This document shows, one piece after another, positions 1 through 7,647 of a DNA stretch of 64,000 nt (its first letter is position 1; each line of letters starts with the position of its first letter). The DNA is from Fertoeibacter niger (GTDB taxonomy: Bacteria; Pseudomonadota; Alphaproteobacteria; Rhodobacterales; Rhodobacteraceae). The stretch is taken from assembly GCF_009380135.2 (NCBI RefSeq), contig NZ_WHUT02000005.1, positions 62,001-126,000 on the forward strand, given 5' to 3'. Both the position numbers and the translations under genes were made by a program. The notes under the pieces are model-generated. The model saw only the letters and a program-made list of their open reading frames with translations. It had not been told where the DNA came from and did no database searches.

Positions 1-987
1 CCCGAACGCAAGATCATCCTGGCCGAGGATGGCACGGTGCAATCCGTCAGCTATTACGAACGTTTCGACGCGCACCGGCTGATCGAGGAATGCATGGTGC
101 TGGCCAATGTGGCCGCCGCCGAGGAACTGATCCGCCTGAAACGCCCGCTCTTGTACCGCGTGCATGAGGAGCCCAGCCCCGAAAAGCTGGAGGCGCTGCG
201 CGAGGTGGCCGAAGCCTCGGGTTTTGTGCTGGCCAAGGGGCAGGTGCTGAAAACCGCGCATCTGAACCGGCTGCTGGCACAGGCGCAGGGCACGGAGTTT
301 GACGAGCTGATGAACATCACCACACTGCGGTCGATGACGCAGGCCTATTACAATGCCACGAATTTTGGACATTTCGGGCTGACCCTGCGGAACTATGCGC
401 ATTTCACCAGCCCGATCCGGCGCTATTCCGACCTGATCGTGCACCGTGCGCTGATTGCCGGGCATGGTTTCGGCGATGACGGCCTGTCGGCGCAGGACAT
501 CGAACAACTGGACGAGACAGCAAAACAGATCAGCGACACCGAGCGGCGCAGCATGATGGCCGAGCGTGACACGACCGACCGTTATCTGGCGGCCTTCCTG
601 TCAGAACGGGTGGGCAGCGTGTTTTCGGGCCGCATATCCGGCGTGCAGCGGTTCGGCCTGTTCGTGAAGCTGGATGAAACCGGGGCGGATGGCCTGATAC
701 CGATCCGGTCGCTGGGGCGCGAGTTTTTTCATTTCGATGCCGACAGCCAGACGCTGATGGGGTCTGACACCGGCCTGACACTGGGCATCGGCCAGCGGGT
801 GACGGTGCGGCTGGCCGAGGCTGTGCCCGTGACGGGCGGGCTGATGCTGGATCTGCTGGAGGTCGAGGACCGCAAGCTGCCCGGCGGCGCTTCGGCCAAA
901 CGGGGCCGCTTTGCACCGCGCAAACCCGCCAAGGCGGCGGCGCGCGATGCAAAGGTGAAACGCAAGGTGATCCGCACGCGGAAGTGA
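1..987 (+). CDS. rnr: Ribonuclease R, C-terminal part (5' end outside window)
   Basis: 3'-to-5' exoribonuclease that degrades structured RNA in the cytoplasm. The reading frame is open from the first base, so the N-terminal cold-shock domains and much of the RNB catalytic domain lie upstream of the window. The visible part starts inside the RNB domain: LIEECMVLANVAAAEEL, then HFTSPIRRYSDLIVHR, both family signatures. A C-terminal S1 RNA-binding domain follows (GSVFSGRISGVQRFGLFVKL). The last about 35 residues are rich in Lys and Arg, as is usual for RNase R and not for RNase II. RNase II is therefore the weaker alternative. Confidence 0.93.
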   Translation, partial: PERKIILAEDGTVQSVSYYERFDAHRLIEECMVLANVAAAEELIRLKRPLLYRVHEEPSPEKLEALREVAEASGFVLAKGQVLKTAHLNRLLAQAQGTEFDELMNITTLRSMTQAYYNATNFGHFGLTLRNYAHFTSPIRRYSDLIVHRALIAGHGFGDDGLSAQDIEQLDETAKQISDTERRSMMAERDTTDRYLAAFLSERVGSVFSGRISGVQRFGLFVKLDETGADGLIPIRSLGREFFHFDADSQTLMGSDTGLTLGIGQRVTVRLAEAVPVTGGLMLDLLEVEDRKLPGGASAKRGRFAPRKPAKAAARDAKVKRKVIRTRK

Positions 988-990
988 CGT

Positions 991-1007
991 TTTTTCTGCG
1001 AAAGAAC
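991..1007. repeat. Short AT-rich motif related to the inverted repeat at 61503-61554
   Basis: Just 3 bases after the rnr stop lies TTTTTCTGCGAAAGAAC. It shares the 12-base core TTTTCTGCGAAA with both arms of the large inverted repeat between rpsU and the Lrp gene. It is a weak partial palindrome here (TTTC/GAAA) and could act as a 3' end signal for rnr. The match is seen directly; membership of a repeat family is inferred from only two loci. Confidence 0.4.
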
Positions 1008-1055
1008 AGGTTTGCCTGATGCGGCAGTCTTGCGGCAGCGCGTGGTGACTATGTC

Positions 1056-1090
1056 GAGGCCTCCGGCGGGGATATTTACAGGCAGAAAAT
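1056..1090 (+). repeat. Intergenic GGGGATATTT element, copy A (GCCTCCGG subtype)
   Basis: Lies between rnr and the transglycosylase gene. It contains GCCTCCGGCGGGGATATTT followed by an A-rich tail ending CAGAAAAT. The first 22 bases are identical to the reverse-strand element at 16273-16308. It is one of six related elements in this window, all in gaps between genes. Confidence 0.7.
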
Positions 1091-1202
1091 GCCGGGAAGG
1101 GCGGAGGGTCGCCGATCCGGCATCGTGGCGGAGCTCTGGCTTTGCCTGGGGCGGCAATCCGGCTAGACTTGCCGCCAGTCAAGAACAACGGGCGGTCAGG
1201 CG

Positions 1203-2474
1203 ATGCGGTCATTCTGTCTTGGGCTGGGGGGTGTGGCCCTTGCAGCACTGGCCCTTCCGGCACTGGCCCGCGTCGCCGGGGCGGAAAGCGCCGTGCCGGC
1301 CGTGGTGCAGGGGGCGCCGGTGCAACAGGATACGAATCAGCCAACGCAGGAACAGCAACGCGGGCTTGAGGCGTGGCTGGCAGCGTTTCGCCCCCGCGCC
1401 ATCGCCGAGGGCGTTTCGCCTGCGGTGCTGGACCGCGCCTTGCAGGGCGTGACCTATGACCCCGAGGTGATCCGCCGCGACCGCAATCAGGCCGAATTTA
1501 CCCGCACCATCTGGGATTATCTTGATTCCGCCGCATCGGACAGCCGCATTGCCAACGGGCAGGCGGCGCTGGCGCGGCATGCAGGCCTGCTTGACGCCAT
1601 CGAGGCGCGCTATGGTGTGCCCAAAGAGGTGGTCGTGGCGGTCTGGGGGCTGGAAAGCAGCTATGGCACCAACCGGGGCGACATGCCGCTGGTGCGCTCG
1701 CTGGCGACGCTGGCCTTTGACGGGCGGCGCGGCGCGTTTTTCGAGGAGCAACTGCTGGCGGCGCTGAAGATCCTGCAATCGGGCGATGTGACGGCCGACC
1801 GGCTGACCGGCAGCTGGGCCGGGGCGATGGGGCATACCCAGTTCATCCCCACATCCTATCTGGCTTTTGCGGTCGATTTCACCGGCGACGGGCGGCGCGA
1901 CATCTGGTCGGACGATCCCGCCGATGCCCTGGCCTCCACCGCCGCCTATCTGGCGGCTTCGGGCTGGATGACGGGGCAGCCCTGGGGGGTCGAGGTGACG
2001 CTGCCCCACGATTTCGACTATGCCCAAAGCGGCAAGCGGGTGCAGAAACCGGTGGCCTACTGGCAGGCGCAGGGGCTGCGCCGCGCGGATGGTGGCGATC
2101 TGCCCGGGCAAGGACCGGCCTCGGTCCTGCTGCCGGGGGGCGCGCGGGGTGCGGCCTTTCTGATCTTCGGCAATTTCCGCGCCATAGCGCGCTACAATTC
2201 CGCCGATGCCTATGTGCTGGGCGTGGGGCATCTGGCCGACCGGCTGGCGGGCGGCACGCCGATCCGCGCAGTCTGGCCGCGCGAGGACCGCGCCCTGCTG
2301 GAGGCCGAGCGCGTGGAATTGCAGCAGCGCCTGACGGCGGCGGGGTTTGACACCGGCGTGGCGGATGGCAAGGTGGGGCCGAACACCATCGCGGCGCTGC
2401 AAGCCTGGCAACGCGCGCAGGGCCTGCCTGCCGACGGCTATGCCAGTATCGCGATCCTCAAACGCCTGCGCTGA
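1203..2474 (+). CDS. Lytic murein transglycosylase (MltB/SLT_2 type) with peptidoglycan-binding domain
   Basis: Periplasmic enzyme that cleaves the MurNAc-GlcNAc bond of peptidoglycan with 1,6-anhydro product formation. 423 residues. Residues 1-27 form a signal peptide (MRSFCLGLGGVALAALALPA then ARVAGA); no lipobox is seen, so it is probably soluble. The SLT_2 domain spans about 50-360, with the catalytic Glu near 151 in VWGLESSYGTNRGD and the family motif GAMGHTQFIPTSY near 208-219. A PG_binding_1 domain occupies about 363-423 (VELQQRLTAAGFDTGVADG...GPNTIAALQAWQ). It stands alone, 215 bases after rnr. Family assignment is secure; which of the several paralogues it is cannot be told. Confidence 0.93.
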   Translation: MRSFCLGLGGVALAALALPALARVAGAESAVPAVVQGAPVQQDTNQPTQEQQRGLEAWLAAFRPRAIAEGVSPAVLDRALQGVTYDPEVIRRDRNQAEFTRTIWDYLDSAASDSRIANGQAALARHAGLLDAIEARYGVPKEVVVAVWGLESSYGTNRGDMPLVRSLATLAFDGRRGAFFEEQLLAALKILQSGDVTADRLTGSWAGAMGHTQFIPTSYLAFAVDFTGDGRRDIWSDDPADALASTAAYLAASGWMTGQPWGVEVTLPHDFDYAQSGKRVQKPVAYWQAQGLRRADGGDLPGQGPASVLLPGGARGAAFLIFGNFRAIARYNSADAYVLGVGHLADRLAGGTPIRAVWPREDRALLEAERVELQQRLTAAGFDTGVADGKVGPNTIAALQAWQRAQGLPADGYASIAILKRLR

Positions 2475-2587
2475 ACGCCGCCCCGCGATGACATTCGCGT
2501 GATACCCCTGCCTGTCGCGCAGGTTTTATCCCGGCTGTCACGCAGGCCCCTATACTGGCCCGACATTGTCCAGCGAGGAGCCAGATT

Positions 2588-3019
2588 GTGAAGATCACTG
2601 CCAAGACCATTGCCATTGCCCTGATCTGTGCCGGGGGCGTTTCCCTTGCCGCAGATGCGGTGGAACCCACCGTGAAAGCCCGTCAGGAACTGATGGGCGT
2701 AGTGGCCATGAACACCAAGGTTCTGGGCGACATGGCGGGGGGCAAGACCGCATTTGACGCCGCCGCCGCCGAAGCGGCGAAAACCGCTCTGGCCGCTGCC
2801 GCCGCCGAAATCCCCGCGAAATTCGAGCCGCAGGCCACCGACCCTGCCACCAAGGCAAAACCCGAGATCTGGACAAACTGGGCCGATTTCACCGCCAAGG
2901 GCGCCGCGTTGGGCACCGCTGCCACAGCCGTGGATGCCACAACGCTGGAAGGCGTGCAGGCCGGCATGGGTGCCATTGGCGAAACCTGCAAAAGCTGCCA
3001 CAGCGCCTATCGCAGCTGA
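2588..3019 (+). CDS. cycP: Cytochrome c' (class II c-type cytochrome)
   Basis: Periplasmic high-spin heme protein; family members bind NO and protect against nitrosative stress. 143 residues with a signal peptide (about 1-21, cut after SLAA) and an N-terminal helix RQELMGVVAMNTKVLGDMA typical of cytochrome c'. The heme attachment site CKSCH is at 134-138, ten residues from the C terminus, as expected for class II. The start is GTG at 2588, supported by AGGAG seven bases upstream. Alanine-rich low-complexity around 58-75 sits in a helical region. It is monocistronic. No NO-responsive site was recognised upstream. Confidence 0.93.
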   Translation: MKITAKTIAIALICAGGVSLAADAVEPTVKARQELMGVVAMNTKVLGDMAGGKTAFDAAAAEAAKTALAAAAAEIPAKFEPQATDPATKAKPEIWTNWADFTAKGAALGTAATAVDATTLEGVQAGMGAIGETCKSCHSAYRS

Positions 3020-3080
3020 CATGTGCTGCCGGGGCGCGTCTGCCGTTCCGGCGGACGCATCCCGGCGACCTGCCGGCGGA

Positions 3081-3362
3081 TCAGCCGCAGGCAACGCGGC
3101 TGATCATCTCGGCCCGGTCAATCTCTATGTTCAGGCGCTCCGGCGAAAAATCCATTGTCACAGCCATGTCGGGGCGGATGATGCGGGTGGTCGCGGCAAA
3201 GCGCATGGTTTCCAGCACCGAGGCGGGCTGGCCGACAAGGTTTTGCAATGCGGCAGCGCCACAGGCGTTTTCCGGCAGGTCTGCGGGCGGGGCCGGGGGC
3301 GTTTCCATCTGGCAGGCAGCCAAGGCGGCGGCGGCAGTCATGGCAAGGGCAAGGCGCATCAT
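3081..3362 (-). CDS. I78-family peptidase inhibitor-like lipoprotein, copy 1
   Basis: 93-residue predicted lipoprotein: signal peptide ending in the lipobox LAAC (Cys 16), then a short Pro-rich linker, then a compact domain with CGAAALQNLVGQPAS and a C-terminal VACG. This pattern fits the I78 (elastase-inhibitor-like) family, in which the two Cys are predicted to pair. It may inhibit a serine protease in the periplasm, but the target is unknown. A paralogue of the same length lies 50 bases upstream on the same strand (3413-3694), so this is a tandem duplication and probably an operon. Confidence 0.8.
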   Translation of the reverse strand: MMRLALAMTAAAALAACQMETPPAPPADLPENACGAAALQNLVGQPASVLETMRFAATTRIIRPDMAVTMDFSPERLNIEIDRAEMISRVACG

Positions 3363-3412
3363 GGGGTCGTCCTTTCAGTATTGTGCGGGGGTGTGGGGGG
3401 CTGCGGCCGCGA

Positions 3413-3694
3413 TCAGCCGCAGGTCAGGGCGGTGATGCGGTCCCGCGCATCCAGCATCACGTTCAGCCGGGTGGCGCTGAAATCCTCGGTCACCGCGTCG
3501 CCGGGGCGGATCAGCCGCAGGCTGCCTGGCGGGCCGCTGGCTGGCAGAACACTGGCAGGCTGGCCTATCAGGTCTTGCATCGCGGCGGCACCGCAGGGCA
3601 CGGGGTCAATGGTGCTGCCGGGCGACCGGACCGGCGCGGGCGGCGCACAGGCCACCAGCACAAGACAGGGCACAATCGGCAAGAGGCGCAACAT
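3413..3694 (-). CDS. I78-family peptidase inhibitor-like lipoprotein, copy 2
   Basis: Also 93 residues from the ATG at 3694. That start was chosen because it gives a clean lipoprotein signal (MLRLLPIVPCLVLVAC); the open frame extends further upstream but has no signal-like sequence there. The core CGAAAMQDLIGQPAS, then RLIRPGDAVTEDFS and the terminal LTCG line up residue for residue with copy 1. The pair differs most in the linker and the central loop, which is where a protease-binding loop would be expected, so the two may have different targets (inference). Confidence 0.78.
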   Translation of the reverse strand: MLRLLPIVPCLVLVACAPPAPVRSPGSTIDPVPCGAAAMQDLIGQPASVLPASGPPGSLRLIRPGDAVTEDFSATRLNVMLDARDRITALTCG

Positions 3695-3957
3695 CGGCAC
3701 AGTTCCATCACGGGTGCCGACCAGCCTAGCGGCAGCCTGCGGTCGCGGCAAGCAATGGGCCGCAGCACGGGCAGAAACCGGCGCATCGGGGGCCGGGGCC
3801 ACCCCAGATCAGCCGGCCCCTGCCTGAAATGCCGCACCATGCGGTGCAGGTGCTCCTGCCGTTTGCGACAGATCGGCCCTCGCCCATGCCGCAAGAACAG
3901 TTGCGGCCCGGCCCTGATTGCAGCAGTCTGCCACCAAACTGAAAAGGATCACCGCCC

Positions 3958-5088
3958 ATGCGCACCCGTGCCGCCGTCGCCATCGCCCCCGGAAAACCGC
4001 TGGAAATCATGGAGGTGAACCTCGAAGACCCAAAGTTCGGCGAGGTTCTGGTGGAAATCAAGGCCACCGGCATCTGCCACACCGACGAATTCACCCTGTC
4101 GGGCGCCGACCCCGAGGGGCTGTTCCCCGCCATTCTGGGGCATGAGGGCGCGGGCGTGGTCATCGCCGTGGGTGAAGGTGTCACCAGCCTGAAGGTGGGC
4201 GATCACGTCATCCCGCTTTACACACCCGAATGCCGCCAGTGCCCGTCCTGCCTCAGCCAGAAAACCAACCTCTGCACCGCGATCCGCGCCACGCAGGGTC
4301 AGGGCCTGCTGCCCGATGGCACCACCCGGTTTTCCATGCTGGATGGCACGCCGATCCATCATTACATGGGCTGTTCCACCTTCGCCAACCATACGGTCGT
4401 GCCCGAAATCGCGCTGGCCAAGGTGCGGCAGGATGCCCCTTTCGACAAGATCTGCTACATCGGCTGCGGCGTCACCACCGGCATCGGCGCGGTCATCAAC
4501 ACGGCCAAGGTGGAAATCGGGGCAAAGGCCGTGGTCTTTGGCCTGGGCGGCATCGGGCTGAACGTGATCCAGGGCCTGCGGCTGGCCGGAGCCGACATGA
4601 TCATCGGCGTCGATATCAACAATGACCGCAAGTCCTGGGGCGAACGCTTCGGCATGACCCATTTCGTGAACCCGAAAGAGATCGACGGCTCCATCGTCCA
4701 GCACATCGTCAACCTGACGAAAACCCCCTTCGACCAGATCGGCGGGGCGGACTATTCGTTCGACTGCACCGGCAACGTCAAGGTGATGCGCGACGCGCTG
4801 GAATGCACGCACCGCGGCTGGGGCGTATCCGTGGTGATCGGCGTGGCACCGGCGGGGGCCGAGATTCAGACGCGGCCGTTCCAGCTGGTCACAGGCCGGG
4901 TGTGGAAAGGCACGGCCTTTGGCGGCGCGCGTGGCCGCACCGATGTGCCGCAGATCGTGGATTGGTATATGGACGGCAAGATCGAGATCGACCCGATGAT
5001 CACCCACACCCTGACGCTGGAAGACATCAACAAGGGCTTTGACCTGATGCATGCGGGCGAAAGCATCCGCAGCGTGGTGGTGTATTGA
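3958..5088 (+). CDS. frmA: S-(hydroxymethyl)glutathione dehydrogenase / class III alcohol dehydrogenase
   Basis: Cytoplasmic zinc- and NAD-dependent enzyme that oxidises S-hydroxymethylglutathione (the formaldehyde adduct of glutathione) and also acts as GSNO reductase. 376 residues, the usual length. Visible features are the catalytic zinc region [12 protein letters not shown] and GHEGAGVV, the structural zinc cysteines [15 protein letters not shown] near 92-106, and the NAD-binding [12 protein letters not shown] near 196-207. No S-formylglutathione hydrolase or regulator is adjacent, so it is not part of a compact formaldehyde operon here. A GC hairpin with a T-run follows the stop. Confidence 0.96.
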   Translation: MRTRAAVAIAPGKPLEIMEVNLEDPKFGEVLVEIKATGICHTDEFTLSGADPEGLFPAILGHEGAGVVIAVGEGVTSLKVGDHVIPLYTPECRQCPSCLSQKTNLCTAIRATQGQGLLPDGTTRFSMLDGTPIHHYMGCSTFANHTVVPEIALAKVRQDAPFDKICYIGCGVTTGIGAVINTAKVEIGAKAVVFGLGGIGLNVIQGLRLAGADMIIGVDINNDRKSWGERFGMTHFVNPKEIDGSIVQHIVNLTKTPFDQIGGADYSFDCTGNVKVMRDALECTHRGWGVSVVIGVAPAGAEIQTRPFQLVTGRVWKGTAFGGARGRTDVPQIVDWYMDGKIEIDPMITHTLTLEDINKGFDLMHAGESIRSVVVY

Positions 5089-5094
5089 TCGGAT

Positions 5095-5142
5095 CGGGCG
5101 TACAGCACACCGGCTGCGCTGCACGCCCGGGTTGATTTTTTG
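5095..5142 (+). terminator. Probable intrinsic terminator after frmA
   Basis: Seven bases after the frmA stop, CGGGCGT (5095-5101) pairs with ACGCCCG (5123-5129), with an additional CAGC/GCTG inner pairing. GGTTGATTTTTTG follows, giving a six-T run. Position and structure suit a Rho-independent terminator. Confidence 0.75.
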
Positions 5143-5203
5143 TGAGGGATGAGGTATTTTAAAAACAGATTTTACAAGACTTCATTTTTCCGCGGATCAG
5201 CAC

Positions 5204-6523
5204 ATGACCGACACCCCACCCGATCTTGCGCGCGAAGCCATGGCTCTGGAACACCAGCGCGCGCTTTATCAAACGCGGATGGATTTCTGGAAGGTTGTGG
5301 CTGGCACCATGGTGGTCGGTGTCGCGGTTGCCTTGTTTCCCGTCATCCAGAAAGTGATGGAATCCTATTATCTGGTGCAGATCGAGCAAACCAAGGCGCT
5401 GTATCAGGAAAACATCGAAAAGACCAAGGCGGAGTCTCAGATCGCCGTGATAGAGCGCCAGAATGCGCTTGAACTTCAAAGGCTTGAAACTGAAGACGCC
5501 TATGAGCGGCAGCAACTTCAAACCAGTGCAGCATTCGAGGCCGAGCGCCTTGTCGATACACGGCTGGCCGAGAGCCGCGCCTTTCTGAACAACCAGGCCC
5601 TCGAGGGCCGCAGCGAGGATATCGAAACCCGCATCCGGCTGGCAGAATACTTTTCCTTTGTTGCCAGCACAGAGCCCGAGCGCAAGCAATGGACAGGCTT
5701 TCGTGAATATCTGGTGAATTTGCGTGACCGGCAGCAGGCCGAACGTGCAAAACTGCGCGCCATAGAACTGGACGAAACGAAGCCCCCGCTCGCACGGCTT
5801 CTGGCACAAGAGGGTATCGCCGTAATCGACCGTGAACTGACCCCCAGCGCGGTGGCACCGCAGGGGTCGGGGCTGAAGGAAGCGGTCCCGTTCGGCGCCC
5901 TTGGGCTGGACCGTCAGACGGTGAACGGCGATCTGCGGCCAGCGCAAAGGAATGTGCTGCTGCGGGTTTTCGGTGCGCCAAGCAGCAACCCGGGCCCGGT
6001 TTGCGCCATGCCGGACAACGAGGCGCTCAACGGGCAGATGGCAAGCGCCGAGCACAACGGATTGCGCGTGACACTGCTCAAACCTGCGGCTCAATCGCTT
6101 GAAAAGATACTGCGCGACATCGCGGCCGACAATTCAACCCTGCGCGATGCGCTTGGCTCGGCGGGCGGGCTTTGTGTGCGGCTGATCCGTGGCAGCGCCA
6201 CCCAGATTTCCAACCACTCCTGGGGCCTTGCGATTGACCTTACCGTCGATGGACAACTGGATTTCTATGGCGACAACCGCGTTCAGCGCGGTCTGGCGCA
6301 GGCAGCACCCTATTTCATCCGCAACGGCTGGTATTGGGGCGCGGGTTTTGCACGCGAGGAATCGATGCATTTCGAAGTCAGCGCGCAGCTTCTGCAACGC
6401 TGGATCGACGAAGGCCAGGTTGTTTCCCGTTCGGCTGTGAACGACGATCCGGAACCCGATGCCGGCACGGTTCCGGCGCAGCCACAGGCCGAGGGTGATA
6501 CCGCACCCGTCGCATCGCCCTGA
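5204..6523 (+). CDS. Membrane-anchored M15-family D,D-carboxypeptidase-like protein with coiled coil
   Basis: 439 residues. A short cytoplasmic N terminus (1-29) leads to one transmembrane helix at about 30-48. A charged, Glu/Lys/Gln-rich coiled coil follows at about 55-130, then a long linker, then a C-terminal M15 (VanY/DacB-like) domain. The metal ligands are visible as H338 (SNHSWG), D345 (AIDLTVDG) and H389, with the general base E386 in EESMHFEV, an ExxH arrangement. It should therefore cleave peptidoglycan stem peptides in the periplasm, inference by family. The tail 412-439 is Pro/Ala-rich. The upstream 60 bases are unusually AT-rich and the gene looks somewhat less GC-rich than its neighbours, so it may be a lineage-specific acquisition. 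Confidence 0.82.
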   Translation: MTDTPPDLAREAMALEHQRALYQTRMDFWKVVAGTMVVGVAVALFPVIQKVMESYYLVQIEQTKALYQENIEKTKAESQIAVIERQNALELQRLETEDAYERQQLQTSAAFEAERLVDTRLAESRAFLNNQALEGRSEDIETRIRLAEYFSFVASTEPERKQWTGFREYLVNLRDRQQAERAKLRAIELDETKPPLARLLAQEGIAVIDRELTPSAVAPQGSGLKEAVPFGALGLDRQTVNGDLRPAQRNVLLRVFGAPSSNPGPVCAMPDNEALNGQMASAEHNGLRVTLLKPAAQSLEKILRDIAADNSTLRDALGSAGGLCVRLIRGSATQISNHSWGLAIDLTVDGQLDFYGDNRVQRGLAQAAPYFIRNGWYWGAGFAREESMHFEVSAQLLQRWIDEGQVVSRSAVNDDPEPDAGTVPAQPQAEGDTAPVASP

Positions 6524-6661
6524 GCATCGGCCAACCTGCTGCTGCCAGCCGGTTGCACGCTCCCGTCGCCCGAAATGCCGGATCACGGATTGTTCCCGCC
6601 ACGCAGCCGGGGCATGATAGGCTTCACCCCGCGCCAGCGGCGTCAGCCCGGAAGGAACTCC

Positions 6662-7429
6662 ATGCCAGAACCCCGCGCCCCGCGCCTTTGCGTGCTGATC
6701 GACGCCGACAATGTGCCTTCGGGCTATGCCGAGGCCATATTCAACGAGATCGCGGCCCTGGGCGAGGCCAGCGTCAGGCGCATCTATGGCGACTGGTCGG
6801 CGCAACGGCTGGCGGGCTGGGCGCGGCAGGTGGCGGCGCTGGGGCTGGTGGCCGACCAGCAGTTTTCCAACACCAAGGGCAAGAACGCCAGCGACATCGG
6901 CCTTGTGATCGCGGCGATGGATTTCCTGCATTCGGGCCTGTTCGACGGTTTCGTGCTGGTCAGTTCCGACAGCGATTTCACACGGCTGGCCGCGCGGGTG
7001 CGCGAACAGGGGCTGGATGTCTACGGCATCGGCGAAAAGAAAACGCCCGAGGCGTTCCGCATGGCCTGCAAGCGGTTCATCTATGTGGAAAATCTGGGCC
7101 TGGCCGAAGAACCGTCGCCCCCGCGCCGCACACCTGCGCCAACCGGCAGCGCCGATCCGGTGGCCGAGGCACCGCCCCGCCCCGCCAGCACCGCCAAGGA
7201 GGCCCCGGCCAAGGCCATCCCCTTGATCATCCAGGCGATGCGGGCGATCGACCCCGAGGGCGAATGGTATTCGCTGGGCCAGATCGGCCAGTATATCACC
7301 CAGGGCAACCCCGATTTCGACACCCGCACCTATGGTTCGGCAAAACTCTCCGACCTAGTGCGCAAGATCAGCCGGTTCGAGGTGAAACCCGGCCCCGGCG
7401 GGCAGTTGCTGGCCCGCGACGTGGCCTGA
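6662..7429 (+). CDS. NYN-domain protein with C-terminal OST-HTH/LOTUS-like domain
   Basis: 255 residues from the ATG at 6662, which has GGAAGGA a few bases upstream; longer open-frame starts lack this. The N-terminal NYN (PIN-like nuclease) fold shows the acidic cluster LIDADNVPSG, KNASDIGLVIAAMD and LVSSDSDFTRLA. The C terminus (about 180-255: AMRAIDPEGEWYSLGQIGQY...YGSAKLSDLVRK) resembles the LOTUS/OST-HTH RNA-binding module. This LabA/DUF88 architecture is widespread and is thought to act on RNA, but the substrate is not known. It is monocistronic. Confidence 0.85.
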   Translation: MPEPRAPRLCVLIDADNVPSGYAEAIFNEIAALGEASVRRIYGDWSAQRLAGWARQVAALGLVADQQFSNTKGKNASDIGLVIAAMDFLHSGLFDGFVLVSSDSDFTRLAARVREQGLDVYGIGEKKTPEAFRMACKRFIYVENLGLAEEPSPPRRTPAPTGSADPVAEAPPRPASTAKEAPAKAIPLIIQAMRAIDPEGEWYSLGQIGQYITQGNPDFDTRTYGSAKLSDLVRKISRFEVKPGPGGQLLARDVA

Positions 7430-7647
7430 GCCCTACGACCGCGCATCAAGCCTGACGGTTCTCTTCGCTGCCCCCGCGACATCACCCGCAAGGGCGCAGG
7501 ATCAGCCCCGGCCACCTGCCCGCCCCGCCCCCCGCGAAACCGCCCGGCAGGGCGGACAAGCGGCCCCATCAAACCGCCCTGCCCCCGCTTCCCCTTGGCC
7601 CGGCTTTGCGTTAAGCCCGTGGCGTTTGTATCCAAGGGGCGCGCGCC

